Assembly (NCBI GenBank): GCA_020629545.1 | Contig: JAHDDC010000002.1 | Span: 1 to 64,000, forward strand | Length of the DNA stretch: 64,000 bases | Direction of reading: 5' to 3' | Source of the DNA: Hellea sp. | GTDB lineage: Bacteria; Pseudomonadota; Alphaproteobacteria; Caulobacterales; Maricaulaceae | Shown: positions 8,167 to 16,082 of the stretch, one piece after another | Layout: every line of letters starts with the position of its first letter | Position numbering within the stretch: position 1 is the stretch's first letter | Made by a program: the position numbers and the translations under genes | Notes under the pieces: generated by a model | What the model was told of the DNA's origin: nothing | The model's database searches: none | What the model saw: the letters and a program-made list of their open reading frames with translations, nothing else

Positions 8167-9844
8167 CAGGTATTTTCAACTCAATCCCGGAGCCTTTTCC
8201 ATCAAGGCCGAGCCCAAATTCTAAGGTAGCACCCAAAAGCTGGGCACGCTCTTGAATGCTTTTTAAGCCTTTTCCGGCTTTGACAGTATCTTTGTCAAAC
8301 CCTTTCCCATCATCTTTAATCGTCAGATGAAGAGACTGACCATCCGAACTGAAAACAATTTGCACAGTTTCAGCACTGGCGTGCCGCACCGCGTTACTCA
8401 CGACTTCTTGCATTAACCGATATAAATTCAAAATATCGCGGGTTCCGACCAGTTTGAAATCAAGCGGTTCTTGCAAGGTCCATTTAAGCGTCATGTCCGC
8501 AGATTCGAGTTGGCGTTGGGTTCGGCCTTTAAACGTAGCCAAAGCCATTTCCAGATTGTCTCCTGTATGATCCATGGCATCGACGACCAGCCGAAGATCG
8601 TTGATACCAGATTGAATTTCATCGGCGACGCCTTTGATGTCGACCCGGCCGGATCGAACTTTGAGCAAGAGGCTGAGAAGCTGCCCGCCAATTCCGTCAT
8701 GAATATCACGGGTAAAGCGGTGACGCTCTTCCATGACGGCTCTCTTCTGCATTTCAGTGGCGATAATACGGCTTTTGTCATCTAAGAGCTTTTCCTGTTC
8801 GGAAAGCTTCATTGACATCGCATCAAGAATTGATCGCCGTTCAGATAGGTCGGTCAATAAATTTATAATCGGCCATAGTAATATGAGCGGTAAAACTGAG
8901 GTCAAAGATAGCGTTACTCCGGAGAGGGTGCCTGGGATAGGTGACGGCCACGCTCCCGCCATTAGACCATAAATCTGCCCTAGGATAGCATATGCAAAAA
9001 CACCTGGAATAAAGTACCGCAAAACTGGAATTTCTCGTTTTTCACTTCGCCACCATGTGAACAGAAAGATAAGGCTGAATAGCGGTAAAAGAACGGAGAG
9101 AGATTGATGATAAGACAAGGCGGCCCAGCGGGCCATGTCAAATGAGAGGCAAAACTGAAGTAAAGCTAAAGCTGTAATGCCGCCTAACACGGCATATGGC
9201 TGGCTGAACTTCCCAAATAAGACGCCCAATAAACACAATAACGCTGCGACCAGAGACAGAAATGCACCTGCTCTCGGAAGATAATGGATTTGATTCTGAC
9301 GTCGGTTGATGGCTTGTTTTATGGTCTCAGTAGGTCCCAGATATACGTCACGCAACCCGGCTCTGTATTGATCCGTGCTATAGTGGATATCAGCCCGATT
9401 ATTCCCGGGGGTCAGCGCATATCTTGGGATATCGACATGGTAAGCATGATTTCCGAGTCCCGGCGCAAATAGATTGAAAGCTTGTTTTTCTCCAAAAGGA
9501 ACGCCGTTAAATAGTGCGATCGCATTTTCCGAAGTGCTCGGTATGAACATGGATTTTGGTCCGATAACGGGATCAGACTCATCAAAGTTGAAATTATAGC
9601 GGCGAGGATAATCTTTTGACTTGAATTGATGGCTATGGGGTCGGGCCGTATCAGGATCAACATAATCATGCTGAAGATAGGTCGCAAGCGCCGGTGTGAA
9701 TCGAATATCATTTGTATCGACCTTGTACTGACTCAGGCTAAATCGGCCTGGAGACAGGCCGACACACAGTCCGAACAAGATGAAGATGACAAACGTATTC
9801 GTTAATATTCTTTGCCAGTTTTCGCCCATAGATTTTTTTAACAT
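8156..9844 (-). CDS. Membrane sensor histidine kinase, NarX/LiaS (HisKA_3) type
   Basis: A 562-residue kinase. An N-terminal membrane anchor (~12-32) precedes an extracytoplasmic domain of about 150 residues. Six to seven hydrophobic segments lie between ~190 and 335, resembling 7TM-type sensors. A coiled linker follows, then the HisKA_3 dimerisation helix with ERHRFTRDIHDGIGGQL, whose His is the phosphoacceptor. The HATPase domain has the N box EVVSNAVRHASA, the G1 box IKDDGKGFD and KGLKSIQERA. The 3' end overlaps the convergent NarL-type regulator gene, an unusual layout for cognate partners. The signal sensed is unknown; the exported protein encoded next door is a candidate partner. The start at 9844 is followed by a second Met 5 codons on. 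Confidence 0.85.
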   Translation of the reverse strand: MLKKSMGENWQRILTNTFVIFILFGLCVGLSPGRFSLSQYKVDTNDIRFTPALATYLQHDYVDPDTARPHSHQFKSKDYPRRYNFNFDESDPVIGPKSMFIPSTSENAIALFNGVPFGEKQAFNLFAPGLGNHAYHVDIPRYALTPGNNRADIHYSTDQYRAGLRDVYLGPTETIKQAINRRQNQIHYLPRAGAFLSLVAALLCLLGVLFGKFSQPYAVLGGITALALLQFCLSFDMARWAALSYHQSLSVLLPLFSLIFLFTWWRSEKREIPVLRYFIPGVFAYAILGQIYGLMAGAWPSPIPGTLSGVTLSLTSVLPLILLWPIINLLTDLSERRSILDAMSMKLSEQEKLLDDKSRIIATEMQKRAVMEERHRFTRDIHDGIGGQLLSLLLKVRSGRVDIKGVADEIQSGINDLRLVVDAMDHTGDNLEMALATFKGRTQRQLESADMTLKWTLQEPLDFKLVGTRDILNLYRLMQEVVSNAVRHASAETVQIVFSSDGQSLHLTIKDDGKGFDKDTVKAGKGLKSIQERAQLLGATLEFGLGLDGKGSGIELKIPAKS

Positions 9845-10149
9845 GGCACTGCCCTTAAAACGAGGCCAATCCTAATTTTTGTAAATCTAATAATCTTGTG
9901 ATTGTATTTTCATTGTAAGTGAACCCCTTATTCATGGGATGCAATTACGAGTTATCCTTCGCTATGGTCTGTGAGACGGCAAACGGGGCTAATGTCGTTC
10001 TAGCGCAGTAAGCGTAAACCCGGCCTTTTGGTTCAAAGGGCCGGGTATCGCTGTGCTTGTGTCACTTCTTCACGTAATCCCCCTTATTCAAGGGATATTG
10101 CAAAATGTAAATTTTGCTAGTTTGGATTAAATAATTAGCGGGGCAATAA
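9845..10149. promoter_or_regulatory. Divergent intergenic region with a repeated CCCTTATTCA motif and a GC hairpin
   Basis: This 305-base gap lies between the histidine kinase and the Crp/Fnr gene, both reading outward. It holds two near-copies of a partly palindromic motif, CCCCTTATTCATGGGAT (9924-9940) and CCCCCTTATTCAAGGGAT (10079-10095). In both, CCCTT-ATTC-AAGGG-like arms face each other and GCAA follows within a few bases. Between them lies a strong hairpin, ACCCGGCC...GGGCCGGGT (about 10018-10046), with no real T-tract on either side. The motif copies are candidate operators for the neighbouring Crp/Fnr protein or the two-component system. No open reading frame of note is seen. Confidence 0.45.
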
Positions 10150-10794
10150 GTGACACATTTAATTCAAACGGAAATCCGGACACTTTTAAAGACAACTGGA
10201 ATAATGAAAGGGTTTAAAGCCGGATCAATCCTGCAATTCCAGGACGAACCCGTCAACGACATTTTTTTCGTCACTGAAGGGGTAGCTATTGCTTGTCACT
10301 ACGAGCAGGGCGGTAAAGAAAGCTGGCTAGATTGTTACGGAAGCGGGGAGTTCATTGGCCTTGAAAGTCTTCATGAGGCCTACAGGGCTCAATGCCAAAT
10401 CATTGCAAGGACTGATATTAGCGTTTTGCGGTTTAAAACGCAAAGGTTTCAATCCCTGATGAACCAGCATCCGGCGCTTAATCAACTTATTTTAAAGCAT
10501 CTTATTCACCAGATCAAAAAGTTCCAAGAGAGCCGAATGGAGACGCATATGCTGAGCAAACGTGGCCGGGTAGCCTCTGAATTTCGGCGACTGGCTGAGC
10601 CGTCTCATTCAGCGTCACCGGAATATGTCGTATCGCCAAAGCCTGTAATATCTGAAATGGCACTACGGTTAGGTATCGCGCGAGAAACCGTTTCTAGAAC
10701 TGTTAGCGAACTCATTAAAAACCGCGTAATCGAACGAGGTTCGGGTGAATTTATTGTCCCTGATCTTGGACGTTTAGAAGCGCAAATGCGATGA
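10150..10794 (+). CDS. Crp/Fnr-family transcriptional regulator
   Basis: A 214-residue regulator starting at GTG 10150 behind a GCGGGG sequence. Residues ~15-125 form the cyclic-nucleotide-binding-type beta barrel (FKAGSILQFQDEPVNDIFFVTEG, then GSGEFIGLESL). A dimerisation helix and a C-terminal winged helix follow (~150-205), with VISEMALRLGIARETVSRTVSEL. The recognition helix ARETVSR is close to that of CRP, which reads TGTGA half-sites. No N-terminal cysteine cluster is present, so it is not an oxygen-sensing FNR. The effector is unknown. The perfect TGTGA-N6-TCACA palindrome at 6224 is an attractive target. Confidence 0.85.
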   Translation: MTHLIQTEIRTLLKTTGIMKGFKAGSILQFQDEPVNDIFFVTEGVAIACHYEQGGKESWLDCYGSGEFIGLESLHEAYRAQCQIIARTDISVLRFKTQRFQSLMNQHPALNQLILKHLIHQIKKFQESRMETHMLSKRGRVASEFRRLAEPSHSASPEYVVSPKPVISEMALRLGIARETVSRTVSELIKNRVIERGSGEFIVPDLGRLEAQMR

Positions 10795-10807
10795 GCAGGC
10801 CTGACGG

Positions 10808-12376
10808 CTATACACGGTCTTTCAAAATTACATGCGCCGCATTATGACCTGGCGCGCCGGTCACGCCGCCGCCAGGATGGGTTCCGGACCCGCACATATA
10901 GAGACCTTTGATAGGTGATTTATAGGCACCGTGCCCTAAAACTGGTCTGGCACTAAAGAGCTGATCTAGGCTCATGGCACCATGGAAAATATCACCACCG
11001 ATCAGTCCTAATTTTGTCTCTATATCGAGAGGTGATAAAAGCTGTCTTCCTAGGACTGATTTTTGAAAACCAGGGGCGTATGTGTCAACTGTCGCGATGA
11101 GATGGTCAGCTACGGATTCTCTGTAGTCATTCCATGACTTTCCATCTGGTAGGTCAAATTTGAATTGCTGACAAAACAGGCTCGCCACATGTTGTCCTTT
11201 CGGAGCCAGACTATCATCCAATGTTGACGGAATCAGCATCTCAATAATTGGTTTTTCGGACCATCCTTGGTCACAGGCCGAACGCCAAGCTTGGTCCATA
11301 TATCCCAGACTCGGCGCAATTATGATGCCGGATGTCAGGTAATCTTGATTATCCGGGGAGTGAGTGAAATGAGGTAGACGATCAAGTGCAACATTCATCC
11401 GAAACGTGCCAGACTGAGATTTATACCCACCTATCCGCCATTTGAAATCATGCGGAAGATGTTTGGGATCGATGAGGCGTTCAAACAATATCTTAGGATG
11501 GACTGAACTTGCGACTTTTTTTGCTAAAATCGCCCTATCATTCACAATAACACCGCCCACTTTTCCATTATCAATGATGATATCTGAGACTTCGGAATCA
11601 GTTTGAATATCTACATTGGCTTCAATGCATGCATTCTTCATCGCTTGAGTAATAGAGCCCATACCGCCAATAGCATGCCCCCAAGCACCGGCTACGCCGG
11701 CCGCTTCACCAAATACATGATGAAGCAAGACATATGCGCTGCCTGGCTCATAGGGTGATGCGAAATGTCCTACGATTGCGTCAAATCCAAACAGGGCTTT
11801 GACAATATCATTCTCGAAGTAACGATCCAGAATTTCACCGGCTGATTTGGTGAAAAAGTCTAACAAATCGCGCTGTGTTTCAAGACTGGCTTTGTTTGCT
11901 ATTCTGGCGGATTTGATCATCGTCAACAGGTCGGAGAGACCGCCGCCAACATTGGGCGGTGACGTCAAAAGAAAGGCTTTTAAAACCTCAACGACATTTG
12001 CGAGCCGGTTTTCATAAATCGGATAATTTTCCGCATCTTTAGTCGAATGCCGAGCAATTTCACGAGCAGTGAGGCCGTCTCGGCCAGCGAGTAAATACCC
12101 GTCAGTATAGGGAAGAAAATTACCGACTTTTCGCAAAACAACGTCCAGGCCGTGACCATATAGATCCATGTCCTTGATAACTTTGGGCTGCAGTAAGGAT
12201 ACGGTATATGAGGCGACTGAATTTCGAAAGCCTGGATGAAACTCTTCCGTTATCGCAGCGCCGCCTACGTTCGAACTACGCTCCAATACAAGCGTCTTAT
12301 ATCCTTTCCGGGCAAGGTAAAATGCGCAGACCAGTCCATTATGTCCGCCGCCAATAATGATCGCATCATATTTCAT
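10808..12376 (-). CDS. FAD-dependent oxidoreductase, phytoene desaturase-like (PYROXD2 family)
   Basis: A 522-residue flavoprotein. The N-terminal Rossmann motif is AIIIGGGHNGLVCAFYLARKG with the following Glu of VLERSSNVGG, as in the CrtI/PYROXD2 superfamily. The C-terminus has the second FAD block GLYMCGSGTHPGGGVTGAPGHNAA, which is diagnostic of this branch. HHVFGEAAGVAGAWGHAIGGMG in the middle is also typical. Despite the usual database name, there are no carotenoid synthesis genes around it, so a role in carotenogenesis is not supported. PYROXD2-like proteins are poorly understood oxidoreductases. It converges on the Crp/Fnr gene with 13 bases between stops, and its promoter region faces chvI. 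Confidence 0.85.
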   Translation of the reverse strand: MKYDAIIIGGGHNGLVCAFYLARKGYKTLVLERSSNVGGAAITEEFHPGFRNSVASYTVSLLQPKVIKDMDLYGHGLDVVLRKVGNFLPYTDGYLLAGRDGLTAREIARHSTKDAENYPIYENRLANVVEVLKAFLLTSPPNVGGGLSDLLTMIKSARIANKASLETQRDLLDFFTKSAGEILDRYFENDIVKALFGFDAIVGHFASPYEPGSAYVLLHHVFGEAAGVAGAWGHAIGGMGSITQAMKNACIEANVDIQTDSEVSDIIIDNGKVGGVIVNDRAILAKKVASSVHPKILFERLIDPKHLPHDFKWRIGGYKSQSGTFRMNVALDRLPHFTHSPDNQDYLTSGIIIAPSLGYMDQAWRSACDQGWSEKPIIEMLIPSTLDDSLAPKGQHVASLFCQQFKFDLPDGKSWNDYRESVADHLIATVDTYAPGFQKSVLGRQLLSPLDIETKLGLIGGDIFHGAMSLDQLFSARPVLGHGAYKSPIKGLYMCGSGTHPGGGVTGAPGHNAAHVILKDRV

Positions 12377-12502
12377 GGCAAAGCCTTACGAATTAAGGCA
12401 AAATTAGGCAAGGGCTGGTCATAACCGTGCCATAATTAGATTGCACATCGCAATTGAGTTGCAAGCAATGGGGCTTTAGACAACTCTTTTTGGAGAGATC
12501 CT

Positions 12503-13207
12503 ATGCACAAGATTTATCTTGTCGATGATGATGAGAACATTCTCACTTCGGTTTCGATATTTTTGGAAAATGAAGGTTATGACGTCCGATGTTTTCATGA
12601 CGGAGTTTCAGCGCTTGAAGTGTTGAATTCAGAACCCCCGGATCTGGCCGTTTTTGACGTAAAAATGCCGCGAATGGATGGAATCGAATTATTACGTCGA
12701 TTACGTCAATCTTCAAATCTTCCAGTTATATTTCTGACATCCAAAGATGACGAACTCGATGAAGCGATTGGGTTCTCAGTCGGTGCGGATGACTATATCA
12801 CAAAGCCTTTTTCACAAAGATTACTCGGCGAACGTATAAAGGCGGTTTTGCGCCGCGCTTCGCTAACAAATATTGAGTTGCCTGAGCCAGATCTCAATGA
12901 TGAGAAGGTCATGAAAAGAGGGAAGCTCACGCTTGATCCTAATCGACATGCCTGTTCATGGGACGGCACACCAGTACGCTTAACAGTGACTGAGTTTTTG
13001 ATTCTTGAAAGCTTGGCGCGTCGTCCCGGATTCGTTAAGTCGAGAGATCAATTGATGGACGCGGCCTATGATGATCAGATTTACGTCGATGATCGCACCA
13101 TAGACAGTCATATTAAGCGATTACGCAAAAAGTTCCGCAAGACGGATAAAGAATTTGATGGTATCGAAACCCTCTATGGAGTCGGATACAAATACCGAGA
13201 AGCGTAA
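12503..13207 (+). CDS. chvI: Two-component response regulator ChvI
   Basis: An OmpR/PhoB-type regulator of 234 residues. The receiver domain shows [10 protein letters not shown] (acidic pocket), [13 protein letters not shown] (phosphoacceptor Asp), [10 protein letters not shown] (Thr) and DYITKPFS (Lys). The winged helix lies at ~140-232 ([41 protein letters not shown]). The match to alphaproteobacterial ChvI is strong, and the gene is followed directly by its kinase ChvG, overlapping by up to 53 bases. In this class the pair responds to acid, osmotic or cell-wall stress and controls envelope functions. A GGAGAG Shine-Dalgarno precedes the ATG. Confidence 0.9.
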   Translation: MHKIYLVDDDENILTSVSIFLENEGYDVRCFHDGVSALEVLNSEPPDLAVFDVKMPRMDGIELLRRLRQSSNLPVIFLTSKDDELDEAIGFSVGADDYITKPFSQRLLGERIKAVLRRASLTNIELPEPDLNDEKVMKRGKLTLDPNRHACSWDGTPVRLTVTEFLILESLARRPGFVKSRDQLMDAAYDDQIYVDDRTIDSHIKRLRKKFRKTDKEFDGIETLYGVGYKYREA

Positions 13208-14822
13208 CCGCTTCAAAAAAGATAGGCGAAACGGCGCGCGGCGATCGATTTTGTTCTCGCGGCTAACGCGAGTTATCTTCCTGTCCCATCTTTTTGGGCT
13301 TGTTATTCTTACAATTGGGTCTTTGACCCTAAATCGGTACACCCAAGGACTTATCGAAGCTCGTACAGAGAATTTAAAGTCTCAAGCCTTGTTAGTAACG
13401 TCTATAATGGCGGACACGGCAACGGGTTATGGTTCTAATGCCAAACTTGATCTTGATCGGGCCAAAGAGATAATTGCGCGATTGGATCTACCAACGGACT
13501 GGCGTTTAAGACTGCATGACACAGGGCAAAACCTGATAATTGATAGCGATCAGCTAAGCGCCGAAATTTTAGTCGATGAACTCCCTGAAATTGGGGCCGT
13601 GCCGCCGAGACCTAAGCTAAAAGATACGGCGCGGTTTTCTTGGGAAGCATTTTTTAAAAACCTGCCTTGGCGTAAAACGGAACGTGAAAATAATCGCCGG
13701 GATCTGTCAGGGGAACTCCGCATCGCTTTGCAAGGGAAAACGATTAGCGGGGAAAGATATGATCTTGATGATCGCCTCATTGTGACCGTAAGCACGCCAG
13801 TCACGCGGGTTAAGGAAATTCTTGGGGTTGTGACACTAGAATCTTATGATGTCGAACATATTGTTGATCAGGAACGCTTGTCATTATTGCCGTTTATTGG
13901 TTGGGCTGTATTTGCATCTTTATTGTCATCGATAGCACTAACTATGTCGATTGTATTCCCGTTAAGAGATCTGTCGAGAGCTGCTGAAATCGTTGCCCGC
14001 ACGAGCAAAAAAATTGATCAGATTCCGGATTTTTCTTACCGAAAAGACGAAATAGGTGATTTATCGCTGATGTTAGGAGAAATGACGCGGCGTCTTTATT
14101 CAAGAATTGATGATATTGCGAATTTTGCAGCGGATGTCGCTCATGAAATCAAGAATCCGTTGACCTCGATGCGCTCGGCATCTGATACATTACAGCATGC
14201 AAAAACTGACGAGCAACGAGAAAAATTAATTAAGATTATTCAGGATGATGTCGGGAGAATGGATCGGCTCATTACGGATATTTCCAAGGCCTCGAAGGTT
14301 GACGCTAATCTCGCTAGGGAAAAGGCTGAGCTCATAAATTTGCCGAACCTGATCAGTAATGTTGCGGAGTTTTATCTACAAACACAAACTGAAGGAAAAC
14401 CAAAGGTTGTGTTTGATTTGCCGGAAAATCTCAAAGATATTGATATCTATATTCGGGGGTTTGAAACGCCTTTTGCTCAAGTCCTACGAAATCTCATCGA
14501 CAATGCTATGACATTCTCACCAAAGGATGGAAGCGTCCGCTTATCTCTTTCTCTGTCATCTGAAGGCAAAGCTAATCGTGTTGTGATTAATGTTGATGAT
14601 GATGGCCCGGGGATACCGCCCGATAATCTCGAAACTATATTTGATCGCTTTTATACCGAACGTCCAAAAGGCGCGCAATTTGGATCACATTCAGGCTTAG
14701 GGTTAGCGATTTGTCGACAAATCATTACCGCGCACAAAGGCTTTATTTTTGCAGAAAATCGTGAAGAAAATAAGGAAACAGTTGGGGCACGTTTTGTTGT
14801 AAACCTGCCGCTCCAATCCTGA
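13176..14822 (+). CDS. chvG: Sensor histidine kinase ChvG
   Basis: A kinase of 548 residues when started at ATG 13176 ([12 protein letters not shown]); the frame is open from 13155. Two membrane segments (about [18 protein letters not shown] and [19 protein letters not shown]) enclose a periplasmic stimulus domain of ~200 residues. HAMP follows, then the H box [18 protein letters not shown], the N box [13 protein letters not shown], the G1 box DDDGPGIP and the G2 box [13 protein letters not shown]. This is the standard ChvG/ExoS layout. It overlaps the end of chvI and is followed, after 71 bases, by the PTS EIIA gene. HprK, which usually sits between ChvG and EIIA in this class, is missing. 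Confidence 0.9.
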   Translation: MESDTNTEKRNRFKKDRRNGARRSILFSRLTRVIFLSHLFGLVILTIGSLTLNRYTQGLIEARTENLKSQALLVTSIMADTATGYGSNAKLDLDRAKEIIARLDLPTDWRLRLHDTGQNLIIDSDQLSAEILVDELPEIGAVPPRPKLKDTARFSWEAFFKNLPWRKTERENNRRDLSGELRIALQGKTISGERYDLDDRLIVTVSTPVTRVKEILGVVTLESYDVEHIVDQERLSLLPFIGWAVFASLLSSIALTMSIVFPLRDLSRAAEIVARTSKKIDQIPDFSYRKDEIGDLSLMLGEMTRRLYSRIDDIANFAADVAHEIKNPLTSMRSASDTLQHAKTDEQREKLIKIIQDDVGRMDRLITDISKASKVDANLAREKAELINLPNLISNVAEFYLQTQTEGKPKVVFDLPENLKDIDIYIRGFETPFAQVLRNLIDNAMTFSPKDGSVRLSLSLSSEGKANRVVINVDDDGPGIPPDNLETIFDRFYTERPKGAQFGSHSGLGLAICRQIITAHKGFIFAENREENKETVGARFVVNLPLQS

Positions 14823-14893
14823 TAATGGGTTTAGTGTAAAAAAAATATATCTGACGATTGCCTAATGCCAAAAAATAGGTTTTAAAATTTCAT

Positions 14894-15298
14894 ATGATTG
14901 GAATGGTAATTGTTACTCATGGGAAGCTTGCGCTTGAATTACGGCGCGCAACTGAACATGTTGTTGGGCCTCAGGAAAATTTGGAAACTGTTTGCATCGG
15001 TCCCGATGATAATATGGAATCTCGTCGAGATGACATTCGTAAAGCTGTGGCGCGCGCGAGCTCAGATGAAGGCGTTATTATTTTAACGGATATGTTTGGT
15101 GGAACGCCGTCTAACCTGGCAATTTCCTTACTCGATGAAAACAAAGTTGAAGTGCTGGCCGGTGTTAACTTGCCAATGTTGATCAAACTGGCTGAAGCCC
15201 GGCGTCAACTTGGCTTGGAAGATGCCGCAAAAACAGGCCGAGATGCTGGACAGCGATATATAGCAATTGCATCCGAAATATTATCGGGACAGACCTAA
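14894..15298 (+). CDS. PTS EIIA component, mannose-family type (regulatory PTS)
   Basis: A protein of 134 residues with the EIIA-Man fold: MIGMVIVTHGKLA carries the phosphorylated His9, and ILTDMFGGTPSNLA is the family signature. No EIIB or EIIC partner is seen, so it is probably a regulatory rather than a sugar-transporting protein. This is as known for alphaproteobacterial ChvG/ChvI-linked EIIA-Man (PtsM/ManX-type) proteins. It forms a two-gene unit with HPr, 3 bases apart. In related bacteria this EIIA affects polyhydroxybutyrate storage and other metabolism through its phosphorylation state. Confidence 0.85.
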   Translation: MIGMVIVTHGKLALELRRATEHVVGPQENLETVCIGPDDNMESRRDDIRKAVARASSDEGVIILTDMFGGTPSNLAISLLDENKVEVLAGVNLPMLIKLAEARRQLGLEDAAKTGRDAGQRYIAIASEILSGQT

Positions 15299-15301
15299 GC
15301 C

Positions 15302-15589
15302 ATGTCTGAGGTTTCCGAGCGCGTAACACTCACGAATAAGCGTGGCTTACATGCCAGAGCGTCACATAAATTTGTGGCCTGTGCTCTGGAATATGACGCG
15401 AGTATTGAAGTCCGCAGCCATAACTCAGTATGTGCGGAAACTGTAATAGCAGACTCGGTGATGGAACTTCTTTTGTTGGGTTCCGCCTGCGGAGAAGACA
15501 TTACAATTTCGGCTAGTGGTCCCCAAGCTGAAGCGGCTGTCAAAGCACTTTCAGCCTTGGTCAAAGATCGTTTTGGCGAAGACGGTTAG
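15302..15589 (+). CDS. ptsH: HPr-like phosphocarrier protein
   Basis: An HPr-family protein of 95 residues. The active-site sequence is KRGLHARAS with His17 as the phosphorylated residue, and the regulatory-serine region is DSVMELLLLGSACG with Ser52. It takes phosphate from EI(Ntr) and passes it to EIIA. Normally HprK phosphorylates the serine, but its gene is not in this operon. The C-terminus overlaps the longest possible frame of the next gene; the next gene's real start is just after the HPr stop. Confidence 0.9.
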   Translation: MSEVSERVTLTNKRGLHARASHKFVACALEYDASIEVRSHNSVCAETVIADSVMELLLLGSACGEDITISASGPQAEAAVKALSALVKDRFGEDG

Positions 15590-15593
15590 GCCC

Positions 15594-16004
15594 GTGCGTC
15601 GCTCAATCTTCATCCTAACCATTCTGCTTTCTGCCTGCAGCACGAATGATTTCTTTATGCCCAAAAGCGAATATCCGCCCGATCCATGGGTGAAAGGTTA
15701 TTCCAATCCTGATGATTGTTTAGGAGGGGAACAATTGGCGGCGCGGCGTTTTAGTCTTCCTGAATATCCTCGCCGAGCTTATAATACAGGGCGCCAAGGG
15801 TGGGCGATTGTGCGTCTCGACGTCAATGCATTGGGCGAAACGGAAAACATCTCCATTGAAAGGTCTGTTCCATCAGGATTATTCGAAAGCACGGCCAAAT
15901 CAGCCGTTAATAATTGGCTATTTGAACCGCCTGCCGGTGGATCAATGCAAGATTGTCGTGTTCTACTGCGATTTAAACTGGGGGCTGTTAGTTTGGGGGC
16001 TTAA
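15594..16004 (+). CDS. Lipoprotein with a TonB-like C-terminal domain
   Basis: The frame is open from 15516, inside HPr, but the GTG at 15594 lies 2 bases after the HPr TAG and begins a clear lipoprotein signal (RRSIFILTILLSACS), so 136 residues is the likely product. After the lipobox cysteine, residues ~45-130 resemble a TonB C-terminal domain: FSLPEYPRRAYNTGRQGWAIVRLDVNALGETENISIERSVPSGLFESTAKSAVNNWLFEPP. It lacks the N-terminal membrane anchor and Pro-rich spacer of true TonB, so it is probably a periplasmic lipoprotein reusing the domain. Its position in the PTS operon is unexplained. Confidence 0.75.
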   Translation: MRRSIFILTILLSACSTNDFFMPKSEYPPDPWVKGYSNPDDCLGGEQLAARRFSLPEYPRRAYNTGRQGWAIVRLDVNALGETENISIERSVPSGLFESTAKSAVNNWLFEPPAGGSMQDCRVLLRFKLGAVSLGA

Positions 16005-16082
16005 GCCCAAACAGGAAATAAAGGGTTTTATGACAGGAAGCTTCGGGTTAGGGTCGAACGAATCTGGGGTGATGACAGAACA

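Noticed and set aside
10018-10046. Hairpin in the kinase/Crp gap as a terminator
   Set aside because: Both flanking genes read away from it and there is no T tract on the plus strand and only TTT on the minus strand; reported as a hairpin within the regulatory region.
10808-12376. Phytoene desaturase of a carotenoid pathway
   Set aside because: The C-terminal FAD block is of the PYROXD2 type and no other crt genes are present.
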